From: Pohlia nutans
Lineage: Eukaryota > Streptophyta > Bryopsida > Bryales > Mniaceae
Direction: 5' to 3'
Assembly (NCBI GenBank): GCA_022496805.1
Contig: CM040100.1
Span: forward strand, 14,289,009 to 14,353,008
DNA length: 64,000 nt
Under the pieces are notes generated by a model, which had not been told where the DNA came from, made no database searches, and saw only the letters and a list, made by a program, of their open reading frames with translations. Positions 10,848-25,858 of the stretch are shown here, piece after piece. Positions within the stretch are counted from its first letter, which is position 1, and each line of letters opens with the position of its first letter. Made by a program: the position numbers and the translations under genes.

Positions 10848-12370
10848 GTACGTGGGCGTCGATAGCTCTCGTTGTGGTGTTGGAAAACGTAAATTGCATT
10901 TTCACTCGACAGTTCTGTGGGGCGTAGCCATGGGCGTTTTCGGGAAGTCCGTTGCATTTAGTCGAATCCGTTCACGGCACTTGCACGAGCTTCAGGCAAT
11001 CATCAACCTGCCTGTAGTGTTTTGGCATCACACCGAGGGACGAATTGGTTTCTCTGAAGTTGTTCCGGCATTGTGTTCCCTGTACAGCAATATACGGGAA
11101 TCAGGCAAATGTATATAGAACTCTGTATGTGATTTCTAAGTTTATGTATACTTCTAGAACTGCATGTATAGGCAAAGACTTATAAAGTACGTTTTGAATA
11201 TCCCGTCTATCAATAAATTCTTTGATTTTGAAGGACCTCTTCTCCTATGAAGGATGTGGATGTGGTGCAGTCGTTAGGAGGCTTTATGTGTGGAGATTTA
11301 TATTCGTGAGTTTATGTCTTGGTTAACTTGTTTCATGAAAAGATACGGTGATTTTGAAATTGTTGAACGAATTAGTGACCCTATTTGAATCCACAGATGC
11401 CTGGAAGTCTTTTGGATTGTTTTTATTTTTCATTTTTTGAAATAGGGTTGAAATACTTGGTATGGTATGTAGAGCTATAATTGAATCATGAATCATCATG
11501 AATCTGTTAAGATTGAGGGCATTGTCTCATTAGGAAATGTAGGTGTCTTCGTGAATGGAAATGGAGGCCTAGTGAAGTGGAATTAGTGAAATGGAGGCCT
11601 AGAGAAGTGACAGCAGGGTCACAAGAATGAGAGACTCGTTTCATGACAAGACTACTGGTATTTACCGACTATTGGTTTGTCAATTGGTTTGAAAATGGTT
11701 GCACATACGGTACCTCAAGCAATAAGCTTACAAGCTTTAGTATTTCATATCGTCAAGTCAATGCTTTGAATTGTCCATCATTGTATTTTTGCATATGATG
11801 TTATTTAGGATCTAGGAGTTTTAGTTAGAACATAAGTTCAGAGAGGCTTATTTTTTTAGTCATATAGTCTATTTTTGGAATTTATGGTACGACTCCAAGT
11901 TTTCTTTGGAAGATTGACTTGGAGGAATTTATTACACGAGAATTTATTGCAAGAGCCTTGACAATTACAAAATGAGAATTTTTTTTTTGAAAGGGGTTCA
12001 TAAACCCTAGGCTTTAAAAAACTTGTGGACCATACACAATGTTATTTTATTTTTAGCAGTTGAAAATAAATTTTAACATTTGACCTTTTCTTTAAGATCA
12101 ATTGATTATCTCCCTCTTTCTTGGTATACATTCATTGTTTGTGATGTAAATGCATAGATGCGGTCCCAATTATGTGCTATGTAGTTAGTTGATTGTTCCT
12201 TCTTACGATTCATCTTAGTAGTGGAAGGTAGAGGCATCTAAAATCGTCCATTTAACTCTTAAAGATATGGCTTTCCTAATTTCCACACCCAAAATCTCTT
12301 TTAAACTTCAATTTAAGCATTAGTCTTTTTTTTATTTATGTTGGTTGTGTTCTAAAGAAGTATAGATGTG
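10848..12370. other. ATG8 3' flank and intergenic DNA
   Basis: The first ~370 bp probably include the ATG8 3' UTR; AATAAA-type signal CAATAAATTC occurs at about 11209. The rest is AT-rich with no recognisable gene or paired terminal repeat. Confidence 0.4.
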
Positions 12371-12619
12371 TTAACCCTTGAGCGCCCCCTCCATGCTGCC
12401 CGAAAATTCAAACCGTGCTCGAGATTTTCGGGCACTGATTCCAAAATAAAAATAAAAATTGAATTTCACCGTTGAAATAATATAACAACTTGGATGTGCA
12501 GCTGTGGAAACAATTTTGAAGAATTTCACCATGTGGATTTGGCCTTTATAATGGTCAAAATTGGGTTGACCTTTGTTTTGGGCGGACACATTCTGTCCAC
12601 TGGGGCGCTCAGGGGTTAA
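12371..12619. mobile_element. TTAA-flanked (piggyBac-like) MITE, 249 bp
   Basis: The ends are TTAACCCTTGAGCGCCCC and its near-exact reverse complement (GGGGCGCTCAGGGGTTAA). TTAA is the target duplication. A subterminal palindrome, GGACA-CATTC-TGTCC (12584-12598), lies 17 bp inside the right TTAA. There is no coding content. Confidence 0.8.
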
Positions 12620-12726
12620 ATATGTTCGTTGTGGCATTTAACAAACCCCATTTGGTTGAATGGAGTAGAATTTATGACAAAGATTATCCCAAAAAATAAG
12701 TAAGCCCCTCGGGCTTAGTATGTCCT

Positions 12727-13274
12727 TTAACCCTTTAACGTCCCGATTCAACACTGTTTTCAAAGATTTGTTATAAAATGTTTGATGAAAAATAAAAATG
12801 GAGTTGATGTACAAAGCAAAGTTGTAAATGTCAATGTGAAGATAACATCTGTACGGTTGGATTCATCATATTTATTATTAATATTTTTTAATTAATTTTG
12901 CAAGGTTTTCTCTTGAAATTCAATTTAAAATCCAAAATTAACACAAAAAAATCAAAAAATATTTTAATGAAATCGGAATAACATGCACTACAGGATGGTA
13001 TGGTTTCCATTATTTGATTCTACTTATTATGGAAAATCATGTTTAAGGTCTCACTTTTTGAACTAAGAATGAAACTTGACATAAACCACTTTTGTTATTT
13101 TTCAAAAATTCACATTATCTGATTTTGAAGATTCATATTGTACAAACACTAGTCAACTAGCACAAGAATCAAGAGAATTTTGGATGGATGAAAAACATCA
13201 CAGTATGTGGTGAAGGGAGGCGTCAGAAATCATCGAGCGTTCAGAATATGGACACTGGCGCATCAAAGGGTTAA
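12727..13274. mobile_element. TTAA-flanked non-autonomous element, 548-bp family, copy 1
   Basis: It begins TTAACCCTTTAACGTCCCGA and ends ..CATCAAAGGGTTAA. The same family recurs at 59800-60347 with the identical length of 548 bp, which fixes both boundaries. The right inverted repeat has decayed in this copy. An imperfect palindrome (GTTCA-GAATA-TGGAC, 13239-13253) sits 17 bp from the right TTAA. Confidence 0.82.
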
Positions 13275-13468
13275 GAGTTAAGGTTGCGAGCCTTGGACAA
13301 TTTCATCTAATTTGGTTTTGTATTAAATCCTTCTCTTAAATGAGTGACACTGATGCTTTGAAGAATGATGAAGACACATGTGTAGTCTCACATATTGTAA
13401 GAGCTAGTTTGAATCTTTCATCTAGAAAAGTCCTAATATTTCTAAGAGGTAGAAAGAAGGTTGCTAGG

Positions 13469-14267
13469 TTAACCTCTAACTGTCCCGGCGTCCATATTTT
13501 GGATGTTTTTTGGGGTACTTTCACCTTCAAAGAGCTGTAACGTTTGCAAAAAATGTTCGATTTCAATGAAATTTTGGAAAAATCAACCGCATGATGTATA
13601 GTTTGAGTGGTAAAAATTTCAGATCAATCCAAGATGTATTGAATTTTTGGTGATCATTTGAAAGTAAGAGTCCTTTTTTTGAACAATTTTTGTGCATTTT
13701 GATGGCTGCAACTTTGGGGGCTTGTATCTCCTTCATCCAATGCCCGTTTTCAATAAAAAAAAAAATTGTTGGGTTGGATTCCCCTTGAAGTCTAGTTATC
13801 ATGGGAAAATTTTCATGTCGATCCATGTTGTCTGAATGTTTGGTGCACGGGTCTATTTTGGACACTTTTTGCGTTGTGGGTGAAATGGATCACTTTTCGG
13901 GCTACTTTTTGACATTGCAAGGCCATTTTAGGGCACATTAAAAAAATTCATGAGATTTTTTTGGTACCAATGTGTTTATATGATGATTTTGAACCACTTT
14001 ATAGTTTAAAGTTTTTTCATTTGAAAACGAATTTCACCTTTAATGTGTTGCTAGGAAAATTTCAGCATCTTTTTTTAACACTAAAACTTTATGATCTTGC
14101 AATTTGTGAGGCCAAATGACTCCAAATTTGATTCACATCATTTACGACATGTATACTACTAGATTGTATGGTTGAGATTTCTATACCTCATCTACATTTA
14201 GACCTATATCACATCAAAAGCAATGATGTTTTTAAGCCCAAAATAGCTAGGGACGTTTAAGGGTTAA
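13469..14267. mobile_element. TTAA-flanked element, ~810-bp family, copy 1
   Basis: This 799-bp copy begins TTAACCTCTAACTGTCCCGG and ends GTTTAAGGGTTAA. It is homologous along its length to 30866-31681 (same orientation) and 22275-23088 (opposite orientation). The one-sided palindrome is CGTCCA-TATTT-TGGATG, starting 16 bp inside the left TTAA. The open frames within it are not conserved between copies, so I do not call a gene. Confidence 0.85.
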
Positions 14268-17040
14268 GTATGAAATATGCATAGGTTCCTTAATGTGAGC
14301 TTGTCTCTTGTTTTGTGGTTATAAAAGGCCCCTATTTTTATCTTATGATAAAGCCATTTTATACTAATGTACATCAAAAGTATAAGATGGTTACACCCAT
14401 TTTGTCATTCTAAGGAGTTTAAAATGGTTCCATACACAATGACATGAATTTTTTTTCATCATTTGACGATTAGAAATGGACAATAATTACAAATGAAAGT
14501 CCCATTCTAATTTTCTAAGCAAAATAGTACTCTAAGTGTGCTGTCCCAATGCCCATAATTTGGAAGAGTGCTACTCTAATAGCTCAATTCATATTATGGA
14601 CTATTGAGATAGCACACTTCAAAATTTATAAAATCCAATGATGTAAAATCCTACAATAATACAAGTTGACAAGATTTTAAGATTTGATGATTTTATTTTT
14701 TCATATTCGGTCTAAAATTTTGAAAAGAAAAGAAAACTTGTGCTGTGTAATTTGGTTTTGACATGCAAAACTTGTAAATGCAATAAGTTACTTATTTTTA
14801 TGATCTTACATGAGAAAATCACGTTTGATTAAAGTTTAATAATGAGTAACATTCCAAAAGTGAACATTGGAGCATTTAGTGGTTAAAAAGTGCTTCATTT
14901 ATAGTATCAAACATGAAAAAAATAATAAATGTATATTTTGTAAATATAGAAATATTAATTATACATTAAACATATTAGTTTTAAACTAGAAATGGAAGTT
15001 GTGTCGACAAAGTAGTGGGCTTGCCCTACCACAAGAAAATGTGATTTTTTAAATTTATAAAGAACTAATTCAACATATATCAATCATGGGCCAAAATATT
15101 AGTTAAAAGTATGTGTGTATAAAGGATCATTTACGAAAAGTAAGAGAATGAATGTTATACAAAAGTGTTAATTGTAATTTTGAAAATATCAATTTAAAAT
15201 AAGAATCATAGAATTAAAAGTAGAAGAAATTGCCAATTCTATAATATTCTCTTACAAAACTCTCCTATTCTACTATTAGTAAATGCGTACCTCGCTCAAA
15301 AAAATAAATAAAATTGTCTATAATCTAGTAGAAAAATATCAAATTTGAAATTCAAACAAAAAAATATTTTTGGTGGTTTTTGTATTTTTATAAATAAATT
15401 GACTTAATGTTTTTTGAATGTTGTAAGTTTTTTAATATTTGCTAGACTACTTTGCAAACTATTTAAGTAGAAAGGTTGATTACTATAATTTGTTTTATTA
15501 TGTCGATATGTGTTGCACACTTGTCTAGTTCAAAAATAGTTGAATATACGTCCCATGATTAGACTATTCATGGTGATTAGTAACATAAAAAGTGATGGCA
15601 AAAGTTAGTATATAAATTTACAAATTTTTAAAATTTAAATTCAAAGTTTAATATTTTAAAAATGTAATAATAAATATGAAAATTTCAAAAATTTCAAATT
15701 AATAAAACCAAGTAAAAGGCACCTACCAATTCCGAACGGTATTACCAACACATGATTGTAGATAAGCAGACAACAAACAAACAATTACCAAAAACTCTTT
15801 GAGCCAAGGTATAATATAGATTTATTAATAAATTTTAGATGTTTACATATTATCTAAAAATAATAAATGCATCAATACAATTAAGTAATATTGAAAAACA
15901 ACATTTTACTTTAACGTTGTTATAAGTGTGAGATCTTAAATTTAATGACATATGACATTGTAAAAATCTATGTTCAATACCTCCATCACTAGTTAGAATC
16001 TCCATGTAATTCAATCTCCTTAGTTACAAGTATAAGTATAAGTATGTATATATATATATGTGTATATATATATGTATGTATATATATATGTATGTATATA
16101 TATATATAGTCTTATAACACGACCTATACTTATTGCTCAAAGTATTGACAAAACAAAGACATTATGGAATATTACATCGCTCAGTCTACTACCCTTTTCA
16201 TTCCCATAACATGCTTATTACAACGCGGAAACCATCATTTCAAATTTCATTTATGCAATAATTAATAGTCTATTATTTAATAGAGTTATTATACTAAAGA
16301 AAATTGTGAAAGTTTTGAGACAAAACATACGTCAGAAAAGATTCAAAGAAGTTAATAACAAAAATTCTAAGAAGAAAACCAAAGAGATGAAAGGGGATAT
16401 AAAATTCCTTGTTTGTTTTTTGACAATTTCCACTCTTTGAGAGTCCACTTCCTATTGAACACCCTTCCATTTCATAATGATTAAAAATATACCTTTTCAT
16501 ACAAAGCTAACTATGTTAACGAAAAAAATAATTTTGCATGCAATTTATTATCTTAATAGAAAATATATTATCTTCTACTCCTCGTAATATATATCATATC
16601 TACACATTTAGATTACTCCTTCAACAACTACAATTTCATTTCAAAACCTGTTTGAAATTTTATAAAAGAAGATTGGGATATAACCTTGCAGTTATACCGT
16701 CCTTGTTATCTCCTTCACAAAAAAATTCTCACATTTAGGGGGTGTTAGAGATGACAACTTCTCTCCCATTGATTTGTAAACAAGACTCAAATTTCACAAC
16801 CGGGGCTAATACTTTTGCACGCAAGTGTTGGTTTGAGAATCGTGTTCGGCCTGATCTAGAAAGTAAAACTATAACCTCACATCACATCTTGGACTTTGAT
16901 ACCCCATATTTCTCTCAAATACATTATCACCTGAAATAAAATAAAAAACTTTGGAATACTCTGACACCCCCTATTTTTCTTGAATACAATAGAGTAATCT
17001 GTAAAGTAAAACAAAAATTTCCACAAGAGGAAAGACAAGG
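14268..17040. other. AT-rich intergenic DNA
   Basis: Very AT-rich, with no gene recognised. Candidate open frames are short, low-complexity and unlike any family I know. Confidence 0.45.
16041..16110. repeat. (TA)n / TATG microsatellite
   Basis: Alternating TA runs are interrupted by GTGTA and GTATG units. Confidence 0.85.
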
Positions 17041-17054
17041 CAAAATTGATTTTT

Positions 17055-17240
17055 AAGCTTGAAAGGGATCGAAAATGAGGTTTTGCCCCTTTTTGTTCAA
17101 CCAATCACAACGCAAATGTTGCGTTGTTAGAGAGATTCGAACCTTGAACCTCCCTAATGTAAGAGAAGCTCCCCCATACCACACTAGCATTCCCATGGTC
17201 AAATCTCTAAGTGCGCCCACACCAACATCATACTTTCCCA
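17055..17240 (-). repeat. possible tRNA-derived (SINE-like) relic
   Basis: On the minus strand there is TAGTGTGGTATGGGGGAG followed about 35 bp later by GGTTCGAATCTC, which resemble the A and B boxes of an RNA polymerase III promoter. No tRNA cloverleaf can be closed and I see no second copy in the window, so this is only a suggestion. Confidence 0.25.
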
Positions 17241-20218
<2,978 letters not shown>

Positions 20219-21113
20219 CTTGAGAGCTTCATTCTTTTGAGCCCCGTACTCCTTTTTTTCCTCTGAATAATCAATTGCTCGCGTCATCATGATTGGATGA
20301 CAGGGGCTTGCAGAGCAGAAGATTCTTGCGACTAGACAGTGTGGCTATTGATTGAAGTGGCTACTTTATGAACGGTTTTGGGGGATAAAATTCCCTCGTT
20401 TAATTAGTAAGCAGAATTTTTACCTTATGTAGGAGCTTTGTTCTTTAGAATATTTTCGAACTAGAGGTAGTGTCGTTTGTAATGTAGTTTTAAATCTTAA
20501 ACAGGGGCCTGGTGCGCTGGATTGCCATTGTTTCTTCATTAAAATGAGATTCTTTTGTATTGAACTTGTCCTCATTTTCGTGCCACCTGTGGTGCTGTCA
20601 TGTTAAGACTGTGTTGTCTGTATTGGAACGAGTTTCTGCAGCAGGCTCATTGTTTAGCAAATGTGGACTGGAATTTTCATGAAACACTGGAAAAGTAGGA
20701 TTCAGAATCCAAGAATAAAATTTATTTATTAAAATAGCCCGTGTTTATAAACAAATTCTTAGATTGCTCATTCCGAGCCTAGAAATGGTCACTTCCAATT
20801 ATGACCTGGCACTTTGGGAAATATGTAATGATCCAGGAGCATGCTATTCTAGCACTGTGAGGCTCCTGGAAGAAGCCTGTTAGATTGAGGAAACTTCCAT
20901 GTGCTGTTGAAATTGGCCAAATCCATTACAGTATTTGTTTACTTTTTACACGGAGATGTGACTAATTACTCAAAAATGATTTTTTTCTTGTGAGTATCTG
21001 CACCCTTCTCCCTCAATTCACCTCTTGACCACTATCATCACATTCAAAATTTGGTGTCACAAGCTATCGTCTTTACGCCCTTGAACCGCTATGTGTCCCT
21101 CTATAGTTGGTTA
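20219..21113. other. 3' flank of the phosphatase gene and intergenic DNA
   Basis: The first ~350 bp are probably 3' UTR. Beyond that no gene is recognisable. A short segment, GCTATGTGTCCCTCTATA (about 21088-21105), recurs directly beyond the next MITE at about 21433. Confidence 0.35.
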
Positions 21114-21416
21114 GAGCATCCCCACTCCTACACGCTAGAGATGACTCGTTGAAATTATTCATTTACATTTGAAGAGCCCTTGCACTTACACTCCCCCACC
21201 CTTGGAGGCCCCTCACACATCAAAAGTGCACATCAAATAGTCAATGGACCAATCACAAATAGAATGTGGGGATATAGTCAACTAAATAGTGATTTGAAGG
21301 GCCATTTCTTAACACGCTAGGATCCAGAGTCAAGAGGCATTTTGGAAGGGCCCTTGGCACTTTTCATCTAGTTCTGGAGTGCGAGAGACTCTGGGAGGGC
21401 TGCGGTGGAGCTGCTC
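21114..21416. mobile_element. PIF/Harbinger (Tourist-like) MITE candidate, 303 bp
   Basis: The ends GAGCATCCCCAC and, on the reverse strand, GAGCAGCTCCAC are similar inverted repeats, and TTA lies on both sides (21111-21113, 21417-21419). The 3-bp TTA duplication fits PIF/Harbinger elements. The match is imperfect, so this is an older copy or a tentative call. Confidence 0.5.
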
Positions 21417-21419
21417 TTA

Positions 21420-22274
21420 ACCAATCACAATTGCTATGTGTCCCTCTATATAGTCAGTGAATCAATGACAATCACTATAAACGGGTAATCGGTTGTTGTT
21501 CATCAACTTAGGATATCGAGCCCTTCCTAAAATTAGTTCTAGAGGGATGTATTGAGGTGTCTATATCGTGCTCATTTTTAGTGGCACTCTTACCCTCTTT
21601 GGATATACATGTTGAATTTCATGCACTTTTCAAATTCATGAGAGAATTCATTGGTAGTGTAATGTACCTCAATGGCTCTTTGATGAGTAATTGTTGAATG
21701 AATGTACTAACTATGTTGTATCGTGGCTAGATTGCAAGTAGACATTAACTGGAGTTAGCAATCTCCATATCATTGATGAATGCACAACTCAAATGGATGA
21801 GATGTGTGATGGAATGAGACAACTCCAAATGCATGAAGGGTGCTCTAAAAATAAACAAGATGATCTATGCATTGGAGTCATATAAAGTAAAAGGATAGAA
21901 TTAATTTTGACTGGTTGATAGTAAGTTCTATGAATAGAATTGAAGTAAAAGATTACACTAAAAGACTAGAAGATTTTTATCCAAAAATAGTTTGGGATTC
22001 TAGCTAGATCTAAGTGTTGAAAAGTGAAGGTTACTTTGGAGAGAGATAAGTACTAGTCTCAAGGGATAGAATTCTTTTAGATTGATCAATAGTAAGTTTT
22101 ATGAATAGAATTGAAGTAAAAAGATACACTAAAATAAAAGACTAGAAGATGCTTAGCCAAAAATAGTTTGGGATTCTAGCTAGTTTTAAGTATGGAAAAC
22201 TAAAAGTCATCTTGAAGAGAGAGGAGAGTTCTCTTTTAGCTGTTCTCCTCTATGGTTGGAAGGAAGAACGACCA
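21420..22274. other. intergenic, degenerate retroelement-like DNA
   Basis: It contains a partly repeated segment (around 21890-22060 and 22060-22210, both including ..AGTAAGTTCTATGAATAGAA.. variants and GTTTGGGATTCTAGCTAG), an imperfect tandem duplication of about 180 bp. No gene is seen. Confidence 0.45.
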
Positions 22275-23088
22275 TTAACCCCTAAGCGTCCCTAGCTTTT
22301 TTGGGCTTAAAATCATCATTGCTTTTGATGTGTTATAGGTCTAAATGTAAGTGAGGTATAGAAATCTCAACTGTACAATCTTGTAATATACATGTTGTAG
22401 ATCATGTGGATCAATTTTGAGATCATTTGGCCGTATAGATTCCAAGATCATAGTGTTTTAGTATTAAAAAGGATGCTGAAATTTTCCTAGCAACACAGTG
22501 AGAGGTGAAATTCGTTTTCAAAATTACTCAAATGAAAAAACTTTCAACTGTAAAGTAGTTCAAAATCATCATATAAACACATTGGTACCAAAAAAATCTC
22601 ATGAAAAAATTTAATGTGCCCTAAAATGGCCTTGCAATGTCAAAAAGTAGCCCGAAAAGTGACCGATTTGACCCAAAAAGCAAAAAGTGTCCAAACTAGA
22701 CCCGTGCACTTAAATGACTCCCAAACATTCAGAACAACATGGATTGACATGAAAATTTTACCATGATAACTAGACTTTAAGGGAATCCAACCTAATAATT
22801 TTTATTGAAAACGGACATGGGATGAAGGAGATACAAGCCCCCAAAGTTGTTGCCATCAAAATACACAAGAATTGTCCAAAAAAAAGATACCTACTTTCAA
22901 ATGATCACCAAAAATTCAATACATCTTGGATTGATCTGAAATTTTTACCACGCATTCCATACATCATGCGGGGAGTTTTTGCAAAATCTCATTGTTTTTG
23001 GACACGTTTTGCAAAAGTTACAACTCTTTGAAGGTGAATGTACCCCAAAAACGTCCAAAATATGGACGTCGGGATGGTTAGGGGTTAA
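22275..23088. mobile_element. TTAA-flanked element, ~810-bp family, copy 2 (inverted)
   Basis: The ends TTAACCCCTAAGCGTCCC and, at the right, TGGTTAGGGGTTAA flank 814 bp homologous to 13469-14267 and 30866-31681. The palindrome CGTCCA-AAATA-TGGACG (23052-23068) lies exactly 16 bp inside the right TTAA. It has no convincing gene. Confidence 0.9.
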
Positions 23089-23184
23089 GACTTTGTGGTT
23101 TAATACCTTGTGATTAATTGTATTTCTTCATACATTGAGCTTTTTTCTTTGAGTTTCTTTACATTTTTTGTTATTGATTTTAGT

Positions 23185-23466
23185 CATTACAAAAAAATTC
23201 AGGCCTCCAAAAGGCTGCTAACTCAGCAATATTGCCATGCAAAAATAATAATATAATAATACAAAAAATTAAAAAAATCACAATTTTTTTTAAAAATAAT
23301 CCAGTTTGACGTGCCCAAAATGGTGCCACGTCATACTAGATTTTTTAATATTTGTTGTGCAAAAAAGGTTATTATTTTAATTATTTAAATATTATTATAT
23401 TTTAATTTTTGCATGGCAATTTGGCTGAGTTAGCAGCCTTTTGGAGGCTTGAATTTTTTGGTAATG
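23185..23466. mobile_element. 282-bp near-palindromic MITE of unknown superfamily
   Basis: The left sequence CATTAC..AAAAAATTCAGGCCTCCAAAAGG is repeated inverted at the right end with two or three differences over more than 40 bp, both arms running into GCTGCTAACTCAGC. I cannot define a clean target duplication. Confidence 0.65.
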
Positions 23467-23490
23467 ATTGAACCGTTGGAGGTCCTTCTA

Positions 23491-23502
23491 TGGTATCAGA
23501 GC
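23491..23502 (+). other. retroelement primer-binding-site-like sequence
   Basis: TGGTATCAGAGC matches the complement of initiator tRNA-Met 3' end, the usual priming site of plant LTR retrotransposons. It lies between nested MITEs. Together with the arginine-rich remnant at 25418-25700 it suggests a small LTR element, but I could not pair two LTRs. Confidence 0.5.
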
Positions 23503-23553
23503 AAGGTTTGTTCAAGTATGTAGAATCATGTCTCAACTTAATGATCAAACACT

Positions 23554-24479
23554 TTAACCCCTAAAGGACCATGCTCATTCCTAAAATTTTATCACTTTCT
23601 CGTGATGCTTTCAGAAAGGCAATTGTATCTCTTGATTGGTATTCATGTAGAAAACTTCACCGTTGAAGTTCATAAAGGACTTAGTCATGAGACTGTACAT
23701 TAATTTTCAGAACAATCTACCGTATATATTACATGATTATAAGGTTTGATCATAAGTTGATTTTTGAAAATTTTGAATAAAACCAACAGGTCATTCATTG
23801 CAAACTTTTTCATAAATTTAGAAACCATGATTAGCGTTTGAAAGTTTAGGAGCATACAAAGATGTACTATATCTAGGTGCCTACAAAAAATGGTGTTCTA
23901 AAACTAAATACAACAACAATGATTGATTCTCAAAGATTTATGTTTGGGTGAGGTGACTTGTTGGTGACTCGTTGAGCCGGTGTTTGTGATCGTTATTAAT
24001 TTTTACATTGCAATTTTTTTAAAAAGAATTCAAATATATATTTCGAATATTCCAAAATATTCCAAAATAATATAAAATATGTTGAAAAGATTCCAATTAT
24101 TTTGAAAAGATTCCATTTTAAATATATTTAAACATTTTCCGTAATTATTATATAGTGTTAATGATGCAATAATGGCAAATATTTTACATATTGTATACTT
24201 TTTTTTTTTAACGAATGTGACGTCCAAGTGTGAAAACGCCTTCCAAGTCATCAACCGCCCTAACTACTATGTCCCAAGTTCACCTACGTTGACGTTTTGG
24301 TTTTTTCCCAATGAATCAATCAACGTAATTGCAAATCTTGAAGTTTTTTTGTGTTCTTGAAACGAACATTTTCAATTCTCTAGTTAACATTGAGTCAAAA
24401 TTATGAAATCCAAACAAATTATTCAAGTAATGAAATTATTCGTGGACACAATGTGTCCTCTTGGTCCTTTAGGGGTTAA
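23554..24479. mobile_element. TTAA-flanked element, 926-bp family
   Basis: The ends TTAACCCCTAAAGGACCA and TGGTCCTTTAGGGGTTAA are perfect inverted repeats of 18 bp, including TTAA. A palindrome GGACA-CAATG-TGTCC (24444-24458) lies 17 bp inside the right end. It is the only copy of this family here, although the first bases match the 582-bp family ends at 50436 and 53456. Confidence 0.88.
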
Positions 24480-24842
24480 GGGCCGCTTCACACTATGGCC
24501 GTCCAAGTCGAGAGGCCGTGGGATTGAGAGTCCAAACTTTGTTGAGAGTCCAAAGAAATCTACTGAAAATAGGCATAAAATATAGTTTTCATTTTTTATG
24601 AAAAGAAATCGACGGCCTCTCGACCATAGTGACGGGTCTTGCAAAATGTAGGACCCAAACTTCTTCTCGAGAGGCCATCACCTTGGTCAAAAAGTGTTGC
24701 CATGTAAGCATTTCGAAGGTCCACGGCCTTTGGACTTTGGCCTCTAGTGTGAAGGGTCGAGAGGCCGAAACCATGGTTTCTTGCAATTTGATTGGTGGAA
24801 ATTGACGGCCTCTCGACCTTTGGCCATAGTGTGAAGCGGCCC
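24480..24842. mobile_element. PIF/Harbinger (Tourist-like) MITE inserted in a TTAA
   Basis: The ends GGGCCGCTTCACACTATGGC and its reverse complement are perfect over 20 bp. TAA flanks both sides (24477-24479, 24843-24845), the 3-bp duplication of PIF/Harbinger. Internal copies of CGAGAGGCCG in both orientations suggest binding sites. It sits in the TTAA shared by two TTAA elements. Confidence 0.85.
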
Positions 24843-25417
24843 TAACCCCTAACTGCCTAAGCGTCCATTTTTTGGACGATGTACAGATTTCATCCATAAT
24901 TTCTCATCCGTCATGCATTTTTTGCAGTGTGGAATTTTTACTGTAGATTCTATGGGAAGTTAGCTTCATGCATATGTGATCCGATTAGAAAGGAGACGAT
25001 TTGTGAATTTTTTATGCCTCATTTCATGTTGTAGTGATTCACCCAAAATTTTGAAGATTTTAGTGTAAAAGTGGTAAAAAAAAGTCAACTCATAAAATTA
25101 AGCAACCAAAAAATCTCCAAAAATCACTACACTTAGAGTATTACATTTCAACCAATCACAAAGAATTTCATATGTAGATTGTCAATATCTTATTTGTAAT
25201 TGAATTACAAAATAATTTTGAATTTCACGTTTCAAATTTTATACAAAATTATTGGTAATAGCAATTATAGATCTAACCGTATGGATAGAATCTAAAATTC
25301 ATAACGTACAACTTTTATTCATATATCAAGTTCAAAATATCCCTCTAGGTTGCATTTTATAATCCATCTTTGCAAAACTGTCGAATTTGAAGAGGGCTTT
25401 AGGCATTTAGGGGTTAA
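24843..25417. mobile_element. TTAA-flanked element, ~575-bp family, copy 1
   Basis: It begins (T)TAACCCCTAACTGCCTAA and ends TTAGGCATTTAGGGGTTAA. The first T of its left TTAA was separated by the Tourist-like MITE. The palindrome CGTCCA-TTTTT-TGGACG (24862-24878) begins 16 bp after the TTAA. It is homologous to the copies at 39545, 40483, 41055 and 57523. Confidence 0.87.
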
Positions 25418-25858
25418 GTCCTAAGAAGAGTACATCTCAAGTTCTGAGGCGGATGCGACCTAGGAGAAGAGGTCCTTCATTTTCTTATTCACTTGATTTC
25501 TCTTCCTCTAATGATTTCCATAGAGGTCATGTCACATTCCATTATCATAGGTCTCGATCTCGTAGATCAAAACATCGTGAAGACAATGAGTAAGTTTAAA
25601 AGAAGAAAACTCATGAAAACACTCACGTAGTCATTGGTGAAGTAGCTAGACCACACTTTAGAGCAAAAGGGTGAACCCTTGCAAGGGCTAAAGAACTTTA
25701 TGTAATTGGGAGTATTTGAGAATTTTTACAATAATGTACATTTGAGATGTATGTACTGAAATTAGTGTGAGGATTGATGTAAAGTCTTACACTTATTCTG
25801 TAACTCACAATAATGGCAATAATCGGTGTAGTGGTTAACTTCTAGAGAATCAAGGATC
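25418..25858 (+). pseudogene. degenerate retroelement-like coding remnant
   Basis: Read from 25419 in one frame the sequence gives a basic Arg/Ser-rich stretch (RRMRPRRRGPSFSYS and HYHRSRSRRSKHRED) and then, past stops, ARPHFRAKG and LARAKELY. This resembles the end of a retroelement gag-type protein, but several stops interrupt it. Assignment is weak. The rest to 25858 is plain AT-rich DNA. Confidence 0.3.

Noticed and set aside
13563..13865. Open frame of 100 codons on the minus strand
   Set aside because: It lies inside a TTAA element; related frames at 22822 and 30917 keep only short stretches and each is broken at different points, as expected of repeat DNA without coding constraint.
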